From the NCBI GenBank assembly GCA_028285685.1, contig JANQOR010000024.1:1-64000 (forward strand): a stretch of DNA of 64,000 nt. The letters run 5' to 3'. A program made the position numbers and the translations under genes. Positions 52,501-59,131 of the stretch are shown here, in pieces (position 1 is the first letter of the stretch; the number at the start of each line of letters is the position of its first letter). This DNA comes from Cyclobacteriaceae bacterium. Its GTDB lineage: Bacteria > Bacteroidota > Bacteroidia > Cytophagales > Cyclobacteriaceae. A model generated the notes under the pieces. The model did no database searches, had not been told where the DNA came from, and saw nothing but the letters and a program-made list of their open reading frames with translations.

Positions 52501-54330
52501 AGAATAAGACCCATCCTTATTACTTCCATTACAACAATAGTGGCGATGCTCCCACTGGCAATGGGGCAAGCTGAATATGTAGTTAATATCGGACAACCTT
52601 TTGCAATAACTGTAATGGGGGGCCTGGCGTTCAGCACACTTCTCACCCTGATCTATATCCCCACAATGAGCGCTGGGTTGGAAAGTGTCTTGAAATGGTT
52701 TAGAAATCTCAAGCCAGCCATAAAGATCACACAGATCTTATTGATGACCGCCTCCTGTGCTTTGATCTATACGGAAGTCGACGGTTTCATCTGGCAGATG
52801 CTTGGCATAATTTCGGCGGTAATACTCATACCTGGAGGAACGCATTTCGTCATGACATCTCTGCGGCAAGCCAATGCCAAAATGGTGGATGCTAACGAGG
52901 AAATGAGGATTGAAATCCAAAACCTCACAAAGGTTTATGGTCGGGACAAGCGATGGTTAAGGGAGTGGAAAGGCAACAAACACCTATTCGACACACGTGG
53001 TGAATTTGTTGTCTCCGTCAAATCGATACTTGAGAATCTCATCTGGCAAATCGCCCTTATTAGTTTCCTGGTCTATTTCATCTATTTCTACCTGGATAAG
53101 GCTTTCTGGCAGCTGTGCTTCATGATTGCACTTCATGTTCTGCTCATTTCAATAACACATGAAGTAACACACTTAATGGGTGAAAAAAGAAAAAGACTAT
53201 CACGGATTATCCACACAGTCCTTTTCTGGGGGTTCCCAATTTTAAGCTCCTCACACATATACAACGACATTAGTCCAAAGTTGAAAGCAGTAGCCATCTT
53301 TTTGATCGTCCTCTGGTTTCTTGGATTGATGTTGGTAAATATTTCCAGAAGGTTATCAACTCGCCCAGTAGACGTTTCTAAGATCAAAGGAAGGTTCAAA
53401 CGAATCAGAACATTGTACTATAAGGTGCTCCTGGCTATTCCTTTTGTGGGCAAAAAGAAAGAGCCATTCAAGGCGCTGGCTGGTGTGAGTCTAAATATTG
53501 AGCAAGGGATGTTCGGACTGCTGGGGCCAAATGGCGCAGGGAAAACCACTCTTATGCGAATACTATGTGGCATCATGGATCAGAGCTACGGTAAGATATG
53601 GATCAATGGACATGACACTAGTGTTCGCCGAGAAGAGCTTCAGGGGCTCATCGGCTATCTGCCACAGGCATTTGGTACCTACGAAAACATGACTCCCTAC
53701 CAGTTCCTCGATTATCAGGCATTGCTAAGGAAAATTACCAATAAGAAAAAACGAGAGGAAAGGGTCCAGTACGTTCTGAAAGCGGTTCACATGGACGAGC
53801 ATCAACACAAGAAGATCGGATCCTTCTCGGGTGGAATGAAGCAGCGAATTGGAATTGCTCAGATTTTACTCCATCTTCCAAAAATCCTGGTTGTAGATGA
53901 GCCAACTGCTGGACTAGATCCCCTGGAACGAATCCGGTTCAGAAACCTGTTAGTCGAGCTAAGCCGGGAGAGAATTGTCGTATTTTCAACTCATATCATC
54001 GAAGACATTGCAAGTTCTTGTAATCACCTCGCAGTTCTTATAAAGGGGAACATCGAGTACATGGGCAGTCCCACTTCCATGGCTGAACTTGCGAAGGATT
54101 ATGTGTGGGAATTTTCTGTTACCCCCGACGAATTCGAACAATTGAAGCAAGAACATTCCATCGTACATCACATGCGTGACGGGGACAAGATCAGGGTTAA
54201 ATGCCTGTCAAAGACAAAACCGGATGAGAATGCCAAACAGATTCGGGCGAACTTGGAAGATGCGTACTTGTGGCTAATGAAAAGTAAAAACAAAAACGGA
54301 CATGAAGAGTTATCTGCTGTTAGCGCTTAA
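49591..54330 (+). CDS. RND permease 2 fused to a split ABC ATPase domain
   Basis: 1579 residues in one uninterrupted frame; ordinary RND permeases have ~1050. Residues 1-1035 form a complete RND protein (TM4 motif GMLLDNSVVVIEN, D404/N405). Two extra membrane segments follow (~1043-1061 and ~1065-1087). M1105-G1117 (MRIEIQNLTKVYG) is the first strand of an ABC ATPase, but ~175 residues with four membrane segments (~1151-1168, 1172-1189, 1206-1221, 1231-1252) intervene before FKALAGVSLNIEQG (1293) and Walker A G1312-T1319. Signature FSGGMKQR (1412-1419), Walker B D1436/E1437 and H1468 are intact. The insert contains HEVTH (1190-1194). The ATPase tail matches the free ATPase at 39606. The last 29 nt overlap the next permease. 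Confidence 0.9.
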   Translation: MAKTGLLHVIIRRKTLVSMLFIGFSVMGYISYQKLPVELFPNVELPVLIVRVNAASEVDPRYMESQAIIPLEGAISTLEGIEEINASADSQEGMIFISFKQDVNIKYAYLKLEQKVSNVKPDLPPGFGVNIIKIDTEQFTNTFMDLQVLGGGGVDRVRNITDQYITDRLNDIDGIGGVEVFGGRQKTIEIIMDDEICEANGITPNTINNVLSQNSNKSAYAGRVTRNGQDVFVNVSAELKNIKNIQSLVVSDKGPLLLSDVASVFFGVKEQTTLSRVNGKDAVSIRLSKDSQANLISVSERTLTAIAEINEDLEPMDAEIIVQSNRAEIMVKNIDQIKSLALVGGLLAVFVLWVFLRRLRFILSIALAIPISVYTAFNFFYAYNISVNSLTLIGMALAIGMLLDNSVVVIENIYRHVVNKKPAEDAVVDGTKEVMRSVIAATLTTVTVFLPFIFSSNFLVTLIGTHIGVSIISTLLVSLVVALVLIPMLAHTVIKSESKAKNPLIKNASIRQRIIQMYLVILKACFRKPAATIIGGLVLFFVTIGLSFLVSFANSNEVETSEMNMFVTMPQGSTLAAADVRIAKIEEQVMNVGVVDQVISQISENSTVLTVQLVEGFNKLDSISLADVRGILDNIADDNDDLEIALDQQQAAARGPRRGPSNSDTFERLLGIGGNSERIIIKGQDFALMQTIANDLNTFVGGLQSISESYVNVSPERPEAHILFDQMTMSEFGITQENVAAGLNDFQPSFESGSRFVSGNEEFEITIRTHNQINEGAKEMKDLRAMPVVNAAGATYELEDFGSVIYSSGESGIQRLNQEKQIEITYNFIDEVVDSESLLEASRVEIDQIVNSINIPSGVVVDVIHEEPLFEEFYFLIAAAIVIIFMILASVFESLYLPVVIMFSIPLSAIGAFMGLTFTGNSLMNANTLIGFLILLGVVVNNGIILIDYSRILRRKGFNRYRSLMISGISRIRPILITSITTIVAMLPLAMGQAEYVVNIGQPFAITVMGGLAFSTLLTLIYIPTMSAGLESVLKWFRNLKPAIKITQILLMTASCALIYTEVDGFIWQMLGIISAVILIPGGTHFVMTSLRQANAKMVDANEEMRIEIQNLTKVYGRDKRWLREWKGNKHLFDTRGEFVVSVKSILENLIWQIALISFLVYFIYFYLDKAFWQLCFMIALHVLLISITHEVTHLMGEKRKRLSRIIHTVLFWGFPILSSSHIYNDISPKLKAVAIFLIVLWFLGLMLVNISRRLSTRPVDVSKIKGRFKRIRTLYYKVLLAIPFVGKKKEPFKALAGVSLNIEQGMFGLLGPNGAGKTTLMRILCGIMDQSYGKIWINGHDTSVRREELQGLIGYLPQAFGTYENMTPYQFLDYQALLRKITNKKKREERVQYVLKAVHMDEHQHKKIGSFSGGMKQRIGIAQILLHLPKILVVDEPTAGLDPLERIRFRNLLVELSRERIVVFSTHIIEDIASSCNHLAVLIKGNIEYMGSPTSMAELAKDYVWEFSVTPDEFEQLKQEHSIVHHMRDGDKIRVKCLSKTKPDENAKQIRANLEDAYLWLMKSKNKNGHEELSAVSA

Positions 54331-55003
54331 GCTTACGACGTATAATATCAAAGTCATATTTGCCAACAAGTTCGTCTACTTTGTTCTGGCCGCATTCCTC
54401 TTCTTCGGTATGATCATTACGATCACCATTTTTGAAGATCCAAACTTCAATGAGGCGGTTATCTACGGATTTTTAGTCTTTCCGGGACTGTTGTTGATTT
54501 TTTACCCAATGGCTTACGGCATACAAAATGACGATGATTCGAAAATGCTAGAGACCATCTTCGGGATTCCCAATTACCGATACAAAGTCTGGCTGGTACG
54601 TTTTGTCCTGACCATTTTTGTAGCTGGAGTTATCCTTGTATTTCTGGGTGTAGTAGCCAACATTACCTTATTCCGTTTCAATATTCTTCCAATGCTAGGT
54701 CAAGTGTTGTTCCCCATTACATTCCTTGGTGCCATGGCATTTATGGTTTCGACGTTGGCAAAAAACGGGAATGGAACGGCCATTATCATGGTGATTGTCA
54801 GTTTCATCTTCTTTGTTTTTGCAGAGGAGATCGAATACAACGCCTGGAATATATTTCTGAATCCATTCAGTGAACCGCGTGACATGAGCGAATTCATCTG
54901 GCTGAATGTGATCTTCAAAAATCGATTGTACCTGACAATCGGAACCACACTATTCCTTTTGTATGGTATGTTTAATCTGCAGTTCAGGGAAAAGTTCATT
55001 TAG
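54302..55003 (+). CDS. ABC-2-type permease ending the hybrid operon
   Basis: 233 residues with six membrane segments (FVYFVLAAFLFFGMIITITI, LVFPGLLLIFYPMAYGI, FVLTIFVAGVILVFLGVVAN, LGAMAFMVSTLAKNGNG, IIMVIVSFIFFVFAEEI, LYLTIGTTLFLLYGMFNL). It has no periplasmic peptidase-like domain, unlike the permease at 40493. Its first 29 nt lie inside the RND-ABC fusion gene, so synthesis is tightly coupled. It is the natural membrane partner of the fused ATPase and, with the permease at 40493, could complete a heteromeric ABC exporter. Confidence 0.82.
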   Translation: MKSYLLLALKLTTYNIKVIFANKFVYFVLAAFLFFGMIITITIFEDPNFNEAVIYGFLVFPGLLLIFYPMAYGIQNDDDSKMLETIFGIPNYRYKVWLVRFVLTIFVAGVILVFLGVVANITLFRFNILPMLGQVLFPITFLGAMAFMVSTLAKNGNGTAIIMVIVSFIFFVFAEEIEYNAWNIFLNPFSEPRDMSEFIWLNVIFKNRLYLTIGTTLFLLYGMFNLQFREKFI

Positions 55004-55070
55004 CAAAAAACACCTCCATATCGAATACTAGCTGTTGGCATAAAACTCGCCACGAATAGATAGAACATAA

Positions 55071-55114
55071 TTAACTAGTTAAGCAAATGTTCTATATTTA
55101 CATAACTAGTTAAG
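55071..55114. promoter_or_regulatory. Two TAACTAGTTAAG boxes flanking the MarR promoter
   Basis: TTAACTAGTTAA (55071-55082) is a perfect 12-bp palindrome. TAACTAGTTA recurs at 55103-55112, so the 12-mer TAACTAGTTAAG is present twice, 31 bp (about three helical turns) apart. Between them lies TATATTTA (55093-55100), a near match to the TAnnTTTG -7 box. Repressor bound at both sites would block the promoter; the MarR protein encoded 6 bp downstream is the likely binder. Confidence 0.7.
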
Positions 55115-55119
55115 TATTT

Positions 55120-55608
55120 ATGGAAGACTACCTAAAAGAGTTGGGACATTTGGGATTGATCGCCCGACTGAAACGTATCAGTGACTCGATGATATACAGC
55201 ATTCGGGACGTCTACAAAATGAAAGCATTTGAGATTGAACCCAATTGGCACCTTGTTTTCCTTGCTTTGAAGAAACACGGGAGCCGAACCATGACCGAAC
55301 TATCAGAAGCTTTTGGTCTCTCCCAACCAGCCCTGGTGAAGATCATCAACAAGATGAAGCAAAAAGGCTACCTAGATTTTATCAAAGACGAAAAAGACAG
55401 CAGGAAAACACAACTTCGCCTTTCACAAAAAGCAAAAGAGGAGCTGCCTCAATTCGAAGAAGTCTGGAATGCCGGTCAAAACTCGATCTCGATCATGCTG
55501 GCAGAAAGACACGAGTTTTTGAGCCAGCTGGGAGAATTGGAGCAACTCATCAAGAAGAAGAATTTCAAGGAGCGGATACTGGAGCAATTGGAAAAGGAAA
55601 AAGCATGA
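55120..55608 (+). CDS. MarR-family transcriptional regulator
   Basis: 162 residues. The MarR winged helix is clear: HLVFLALKKHGSRTMTELSE, recognition helix LSQPALVKIINKMKQKGYLD, and wing KDEKDSRKTQLRLSQKAKEE. The N- and C-terminal helices (LIARLKRISDSMIYSIRDV and a Lys/Glu-rich tail) form the dimer interface. Its stop overlaps the start of the PLP enzyme gene as ATGA, so both are one operon, probably autorepressed through the palindromes at 55071-55114. It is 116 bp downstream of the hybrid efflux operon and could also respond to that pump's substrates (inference). Confidence 0.9.
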   Translation: MEDYLKELGHLGLIARLKRISDSMIYSIRDVYKMKAFEIEPNWHLVFLALKKHGSRTMTELSEAFGLSQPALVKIINKMKQKGYLDFIKDEKDSRKTQLRLSQKAKEELPQFEEVWNAGQNSISIMLAERHEFLSQLGELEQLIKKKNFKERILEQLEKEKA

Positions 55609-56507
55609 TTGGAAATACCCCATTGATTAAATTGAAAAAGCTGTCTGAACCTGGATGTGCTGATATCTACGTCAAATACGAAGGTGGTAATCCGACTGGG
55701 AGTATGAAAGACCGTATGGCTCTCTCCATGGTGGAGGGAGCAGAACAAAGAGGCGAACTTAAGAAGGGTTACAAAGTGATCGAATACACAGGGGGAAGCA
55801 CCGGCAGCTCACTGGCGATGGTTTGCGCAATCAAGGGATATGAGGCACATTTTGTTTCTTCAGACGCATTCGCGGACGAAAAACTGAGAACCATGGAAGC
55901 TTTTGGTGCTAAGCTTGAACTCATCAAAAGCGCTGAAGGGCTCAATGCACAGCTTATAGATGACATGATAGCTGGGGTAAGAGAGCTGAGCAATGAGCCC
56001 CATACCTTTTGGACCGACCAGGTGAACAACGTTGACAACCGAAACGCATATCACAAGATGGCGAGAGAGATTATGGAGGTGCTCGGAACGGAAATTGACG
56101 AATTTATGACTGGTATTGGAGGAGGAGGCTGCTTTTCAGGCAATGCCGAAGTTTTCAAAAAAGAGATTCCCAACATCAATTGTATTGCTATCGAACCTTA
56201 CAATGTTCGTAACGTCTCGGGTGGAGACACTTCCGGAACGCATAAACTTGAAGGTATCGGACTGTCCTTCCTCCCGTCTATTTTCAGGACAGATCTGGTA
56301 GACGAAGTGATTGCAGTAAAAGACGAGGACGCTTACGAAACGGCAAGGAAGTTAGCAAGAATGGAAGGCATCTTCGGCGGAATCACCTCAGGTGCTAACG
56401 TTTGGGCAGCTCTACAAAGAGCACGAGTTTTAGGTGAAGGTAAAAAGATAGTGACTGTGATCATTGATTCCGGATTGAGATACCTGGACGGAGATCTGTA
56501 CCGATGA
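55605..56507 (+). CDS. Cysteine-synthase-family PLP enzyme (fold type II)
   Basis: 300 residues from the ATG at 55605. The PLP lysine is K35 in GGNPTGSMKDRMA; the phosphate-binding and glycine-rich segments are EYTGGSTGSSLAMV and MTGIGGGGCFSGNAEVF. The C-terminal GGITSGANVWAALQRAR and VTVIIDSGLRYL are typical of O-acetylserine sulfhydrylase or cystathionine beta-synthase-like enzymes. GNPTGSMKDR is closer to non-canonical members than to CysK (SSSVKDR), so the nucleophile may not be sulfide. A longer frame open to 55245 lies across marR and is not used. Confidence 0.85.
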   Translation: MIGNTPLIKLKKLSEPGCADIYVKYEGGNPTGSMKDRMALSMVEGAEQRGELKKGYKVIEYTGGSTGSSLAMVCAIKGYEAHFVSSDAFADEKLRTMEAFGAKLELIKSAEGLNAQLIDDMIAGVRELSNEPHTFWTDQVNNVDNRNAYHKMAREIMEVLGTEIDEFMTGIGGGGCFSGNAEVFKKEIPNINCIAIEPYNVRNVSGGDTSGTHKLEGIGLSFLPSIFRTDLVDEVIAVKDEDAYETARKLARMEGIFGGITSGANVWAALQRARVLGEGKKIVTVIIDSGLRYLDGDLYR

Positions 56508-56534
56508 GCATTTAGACACCTTCTGCCTACATCG

Positions 56535-56542
56535 TATATTTG
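56535..56542 (+). promoter_or_regulatory. -7 promoter box of the ArsR gene
   Basis: TATATTTG fits TAnnTTTG at every position. Transcription from it should start near 56549, only ~9 nt before the first ATG (56558) but 48 nt before the second (56597), which favours the second as the start. Confidence 0.5.
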
Positions 56543-56557
56543 TAAAAAGCGATTGGC

Positions 56558-56887
56558 ATGCGAATTCGAAGCGAAGTATCAAGCCCTTACATTACTATGG
56601 AAGACCAGAAAATGGCCGAAATTGCGAATGCACTTGCCCATCCGCTCCGAGTTGCTCTTGTGAGATATCTTAGTACCAAAGACAAAGGTGACGGCCTTGA
56701 CAATGCCACTTGCAATAAGGACCTGGTTGAAATGTTTGATTATTCCCAATCCACCATGTCTCAACATGTAAAAATTCTACGGGACTGTGGTTTGTTCCAG
56801 GTGGAGCGAAAAGACCAGTTTAGGTTCTACTTTCTTAACAGGGAGCTACTAAAGGAGTACAATGACTTTTTAAAGCGATTGGATTAA
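56558..56887 (+). CDS. ArsR-family winged-helix regulator
   Basis: Up to 109 residues; the ATG at 56597 (96 residues, MEDQKMAEIANALAHPLRV) may be the real start, judged by promoter position. The helix-turn-helix is SQSTMSQHVKILRDCGLFQV and the wing ERKDQFRFYFLNRE. The one Cys near the recognition region (DNATCNKDLVEMF) and another in LRDCG could sense thiol-reactive ligands, but no canonical ELCVCD metal site is present. It converges on the PAP2 phosphatase gene with 7 nt between stops. It is a candidate reader of the ATCGTT-N4-AACGAT motif found in front of two nearby genes. Confidence 0.85.
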   Translation: MRIRSEVSSPYITMEDQKMAEIANALAHPLRVALVRYLSTKDKGDGLDNATCNKDLVEMFDYSQSTMSQHVKILRDCGLFQVERKDQFRFYFLNRELLKEYNDFLKRLD

Positions 56888-56894
56888 ATTTCAA

Positions 56895-57755
56895 TTACTT
56901 ACTCCACTCCCCTTTCGCTTTCTTCAGATCTGCAAGAAACGTTCTATTCTCAAGCATCATCACCAGCATTTGATGTGCTAGCACGCGAGCTGCCTCCTCA
57001 TCACTGGGATAATGAATACCCATGATCTCCCTGGACTCCCCTACTTCAAAGGCAAGATCTATGAAGGCTCCCCTTCTAATAGGGATCAATTCACTCCAGG
57101 TAAAGGCCTGGATGTAAGCCCACAACGTATGGCCACTAGCAAATGATGGGTTCGGAACACGTCCCATCGGTTTGAGCCTCGGTTCCAGGTGATAAGGTCG
57201 TGGACGCAGATGATGATACTTTACAGAAAACTCCACGATGCGCATGTCACGTGTAACTCCGGCAAGCAGATGCGTGGTAGCCGGATAGCTATCAGGATTG
57301 CATTTAGATCCAATAATAGACTCACATTCCCAGAAGAGGTCTTCAACATTGCCATATTCTCCATTCTTTTCAAGAGGCGGCCAATAGCCGATCGAAGCAA
57401 TTTCATACGCCCGTCTTCTCTTACCCGCATCTCTTTTCTCCTGCCACTCCAGCAAATAATCCAACTCAGCTCTGGTCTGTTCTGAACTGTTAGAGGGAAA
57501 GGCAACGAGCGATTGCAGGGTCGAAATGTCTTTGCGTTGAAGGTAGGATGGCTCTATTCCTATGAATTGCTTTCCCGTTGCACGCTCCGATGCAGGATAG
57601 CGCATTGCATTTAATTCCGTTTGATCAGGATCTGGATCAGCGCTCAATTTTTGAAGTTCTTGGTAGTAACCTGAAACGGATTCCAGCGGCTGAATGGATT
57701 GGGAAAAGAGAGAGAAGCTAAGTGCTAGTAGCAGGGAGGTCGAGTAGTACTTCAT
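56895..57755 (-). CDS. Secreted PAP2-type acid phosphatase
   Basis: 286 residues from the ATG at 57755, giving a signal peptide (MKYYSTSLLLALSFSLFSQ). The vanadium-haloperoxidase/PAP2 motifs are all present: K-x6-RP (KYHHLRPRP), P-S-x3-SGH (NPSFASGH), and SR-x5-H-x3-D (ESREIMGIHYPSD). The fold and soluble, non-membrane chain fit class A bacterial acid phosphatases, which act in the periplasm on phosphomonoesters. An operator-like dyad sits 4 bp upstream of the start codon. The longer start at 57770 would run through that dyad. Confidence 0.88.
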   Translation of the reverse strand: MKYYSTSLLLALSFSLFSQSIQPLESVSGYYQELQKLSADPDPDQTELNAMRYPASERATGKQFIGIEPSYLQRKDISTLQSLVAFPSNSSEQTRAELDYLLEWQEKRDAGKRRRAYEIASIGYWPPLEKNGEYGNVEDLFWECESIIGSKCNPDSYPATTHLLAGVTRDMRIVEFSVKYHHLRPRPYHLEPRLKPMGRVPNPSFASGHTLWAYIQAFTWSELIPIRRGAFIDLAFEVGESREIMGIHYPSDEEAARVLAHQMLVMMLENRTFLADLKKAKGEWSK

Positions 57756-57758
57756 TTT

Positions 57759-57774
57759 ATCGTTTATCAACGAT
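57759..57774. promoter_or_regulatory. Operator-like dyad ATCGTT-tatc-AACGAT before the PAP2 gene
   Basis: Perfect 6-bp arms with a 4-bp spacer, ending 4 bp upstream of the minus-strand ATG at 57755. The same arms and spacer length occur at 59141-59160 directly before another start codon. Confidence 0.5.
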
Positions 57775-57823
57775 TTACGAAATAAAAAAAGACAAGTTTT
57801 CTTGGTGAATTAAAAAATCTATC

Positions 57824-57852
57824 TATATTTACATGTTACCTTTTAGTAACAT
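57824..57852 (+). promoter_or_regulatory. -7 box plus ATGTTAC/GTAACAT operator of the ArsR-SRPBCC gene
   Basis: TATATTTA (57824-57831) resembles the -7 consensus. Immediately downstream, ATGTTAC (57833-57839) and GTAACAT (57846-57852) are perfect 7-bp arms around 6 bp, covering the expected transcription start. The ATG follows at 57863. Autorepression by the encoded ArsR domain is likely. Confidence 0.6.
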
Positions 57853-57862
57853 ATAGGAAAAT

Positions 57863-58690
57863 ATGATAGTAAAACCCACTCAGGCACCCGTAGAGACAGA
57901 TAATATCTGGAAAGCACTAGCTGATCCTACCCGGCGAAGATTGATGGATTTAGTGCGAGAATCCCCAAAAACGACCGGGCAGTTGGTGGAAGAGTTCGAA
58001 GAAATCGGACGATGTGCGGTGATGAAACACCTGTCGATCCTGGAAAAAGTCAACCTGATTATTCCTAAAAAAGAAGGCAAACACCGGTGGAATCATATCA
58101 ACGCGATTCCCTTACAGGAGGTCTATGAACGATGGGTAAAGAAGTACGAAGCGCAATGGGCAAGTAGCCTATTGCAATTAAAGGAGCTCTCAGAATACAA
58201 GGCAAACGAAAATGAACTAACAGATAAATTAATCATGCAACAATCAAAATCAGTAAACATCCTCATGGAGATTCCCATTGAGGCAGGTCAGGATCAAGTA
58301 TGGGAATGCTTGATCAAGGATGTGGGCTTATGGTGGAGAAAAGATTTCTACACCAGTCCCAAAACGCAAAATTTTATCATCGAACCAAAACCTGGTGGTA
58401 AAATGTATGAAGATTATGGAAACAACGAAGGGCTGGTTTGGGCGGATGTCATTGTGCTTGACTCCCCTAACGTGCTCGAACTCAAAGGCCATCTTTCACC
58501 CCAGTTTGGTGGACCGGCTTTTTCCTTCATCAGGCTTTCCTTACAAGGGGATGACAACAAAACAACGCTGACACTTTCCGATACGGTATTCGGAGAGGTT
58601 TCCGAAAAGACAGAACAAGACCTAACGGAGGGATGGAAAATGCTTTTCGAAGACGGATTTAGAAATTATGTACACCAAAAATTAAACTAA
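57863..58690 (+). CDS. ArsR winged helix fused to an SRPBCC (AHSA1-like) domain
   Basis: 275 residues. Residues ~12-110 are an ArsR-type regulator (IWKALADPTRRRLMDLVRE, then CAVMKHLSILEKVNLIIPKK). After a linker, residues ~128-275 form an AHSA1/START-like hydrophobic-pocket domain (VNILMEIPIEAGQDQVWECL; EGWKMLFEDGFRNYVHQKLN). Separate ArsR and AHSA1 genes are often neighbours; here they are one protein, so the SRPBCC pocket may act as ligand sensor. It is the first gene of a pair with a SnoaL-like protein that starts two bases after its stop. Confidence 0.87.
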   Translation: MIVKPTQAPVETDNIWKALADPTRRRLMDLVRESPKTTGQLVEEFEEIGRCAVMKHLSILEKVNLIIPKKEGKHRWNHINAIPLQEVYERWVKKYEAQWASSLLQLKELSEYKANENELTDKLIMQQSKSVNILMEIPIEAGQDQVWECLIKDVGLWWRKDFYTSPKTQNFIIEPKPGGKMYEDYGNNEGLVWADVIVLDSPNVLELKGHLSPQFGGPAFSFIRLSLQGDDNKTTLTLSDTVFGEVSEKTEQDLTEGWKMLFEDGFRNYVHQKLN

Positions 58691-58691
58691 T

Positions 58692-59102
58692 ATGAAAAAT
58701 GTAATCACAACACTTCTTCTTCTTGGATCTTTGATGTCGCAAGCTCAAGACGCCATACCTGAGGTTTTGAAAGACCAATTTGACGCATTCAACACAGGCA
58801 ATATTGATCGCCTGGTGGCCAACGTCTCGGATGATTTCAAATGGTTCTATATAACCTCTGATACACTACTGCTCGAAATAAAGGGAAAAGAGGCTTTTCG
58901 TCAGGGGATGGAGTCTTATTTCGGAGCTGGTGTGAAAGTGAATTCCGAAATCGAGTCTTATGCGATCGACGGGAATCGAATTAGTTTTCGGGAGGTCGTT
59001 AGTCACAAAAACAGAAACGGTGACCTGGTGTCCTCCTCTGCTATGGGCATCTATCAACTTAAAGATGAGAAGATCTTTCGCGCGTGGTATTTCATTGATT
59101 GA
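58692..59102 (+). CDS. Secreted SnoaL/NTF2-like protein
   Basis: 136 residues with a signal peptide (MKNVITTLLLLGSLMSQAQ). The mature part has the SnoaL-like pattern: VLKDQFDAFNTGNIDRLVAN at the N-terminal helix, GKEAFRQGMESYF, and terminal strands ending SSSAMGIYQLKDEKIFRAWY. Such alpha+beta barrels bind small ligands or act as isomerases or hydrolases; no catalytic pair is obvious. It shares the operon of the ArsR-SRPBCC regulator, so both may respond to the same small hydrophobic compound (inference). Confidence 0.8.
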   Translation: MKNVITTLLLLGSLMSQAQDAIPEVLKDQFDAFNTGNIDRLVANVSDDFKWFYITSDTLLLEIKGKEAFRQGMESYFGAGVKVNSEIESYAIDGNRISFREVVSHKNRNGDLVSSSAMGIYQLKDEKIFRAWYFID

Positions 59103-59131
59103 TGGTATTTGGTTTATAATTTTTGTCGTAA

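Noticed and set aside
49591-54330. RND-ABC fusion explained as a sequencing frameshift or missed stop
   Set aside because: The frame is continuous, with conserved motifs on both sides and coherent membrane segments between. The flanking overlaps of 8 and 29 nt also fit real gene boundaries.
55245-55604. 120-codon N-terminal extension of the cysteine-synthase-like gene
   Set aside because: It lies out of frame across marR and shows no domain. The ATG at 55605, coupled to the marR stop, gives the normal enzyme start.
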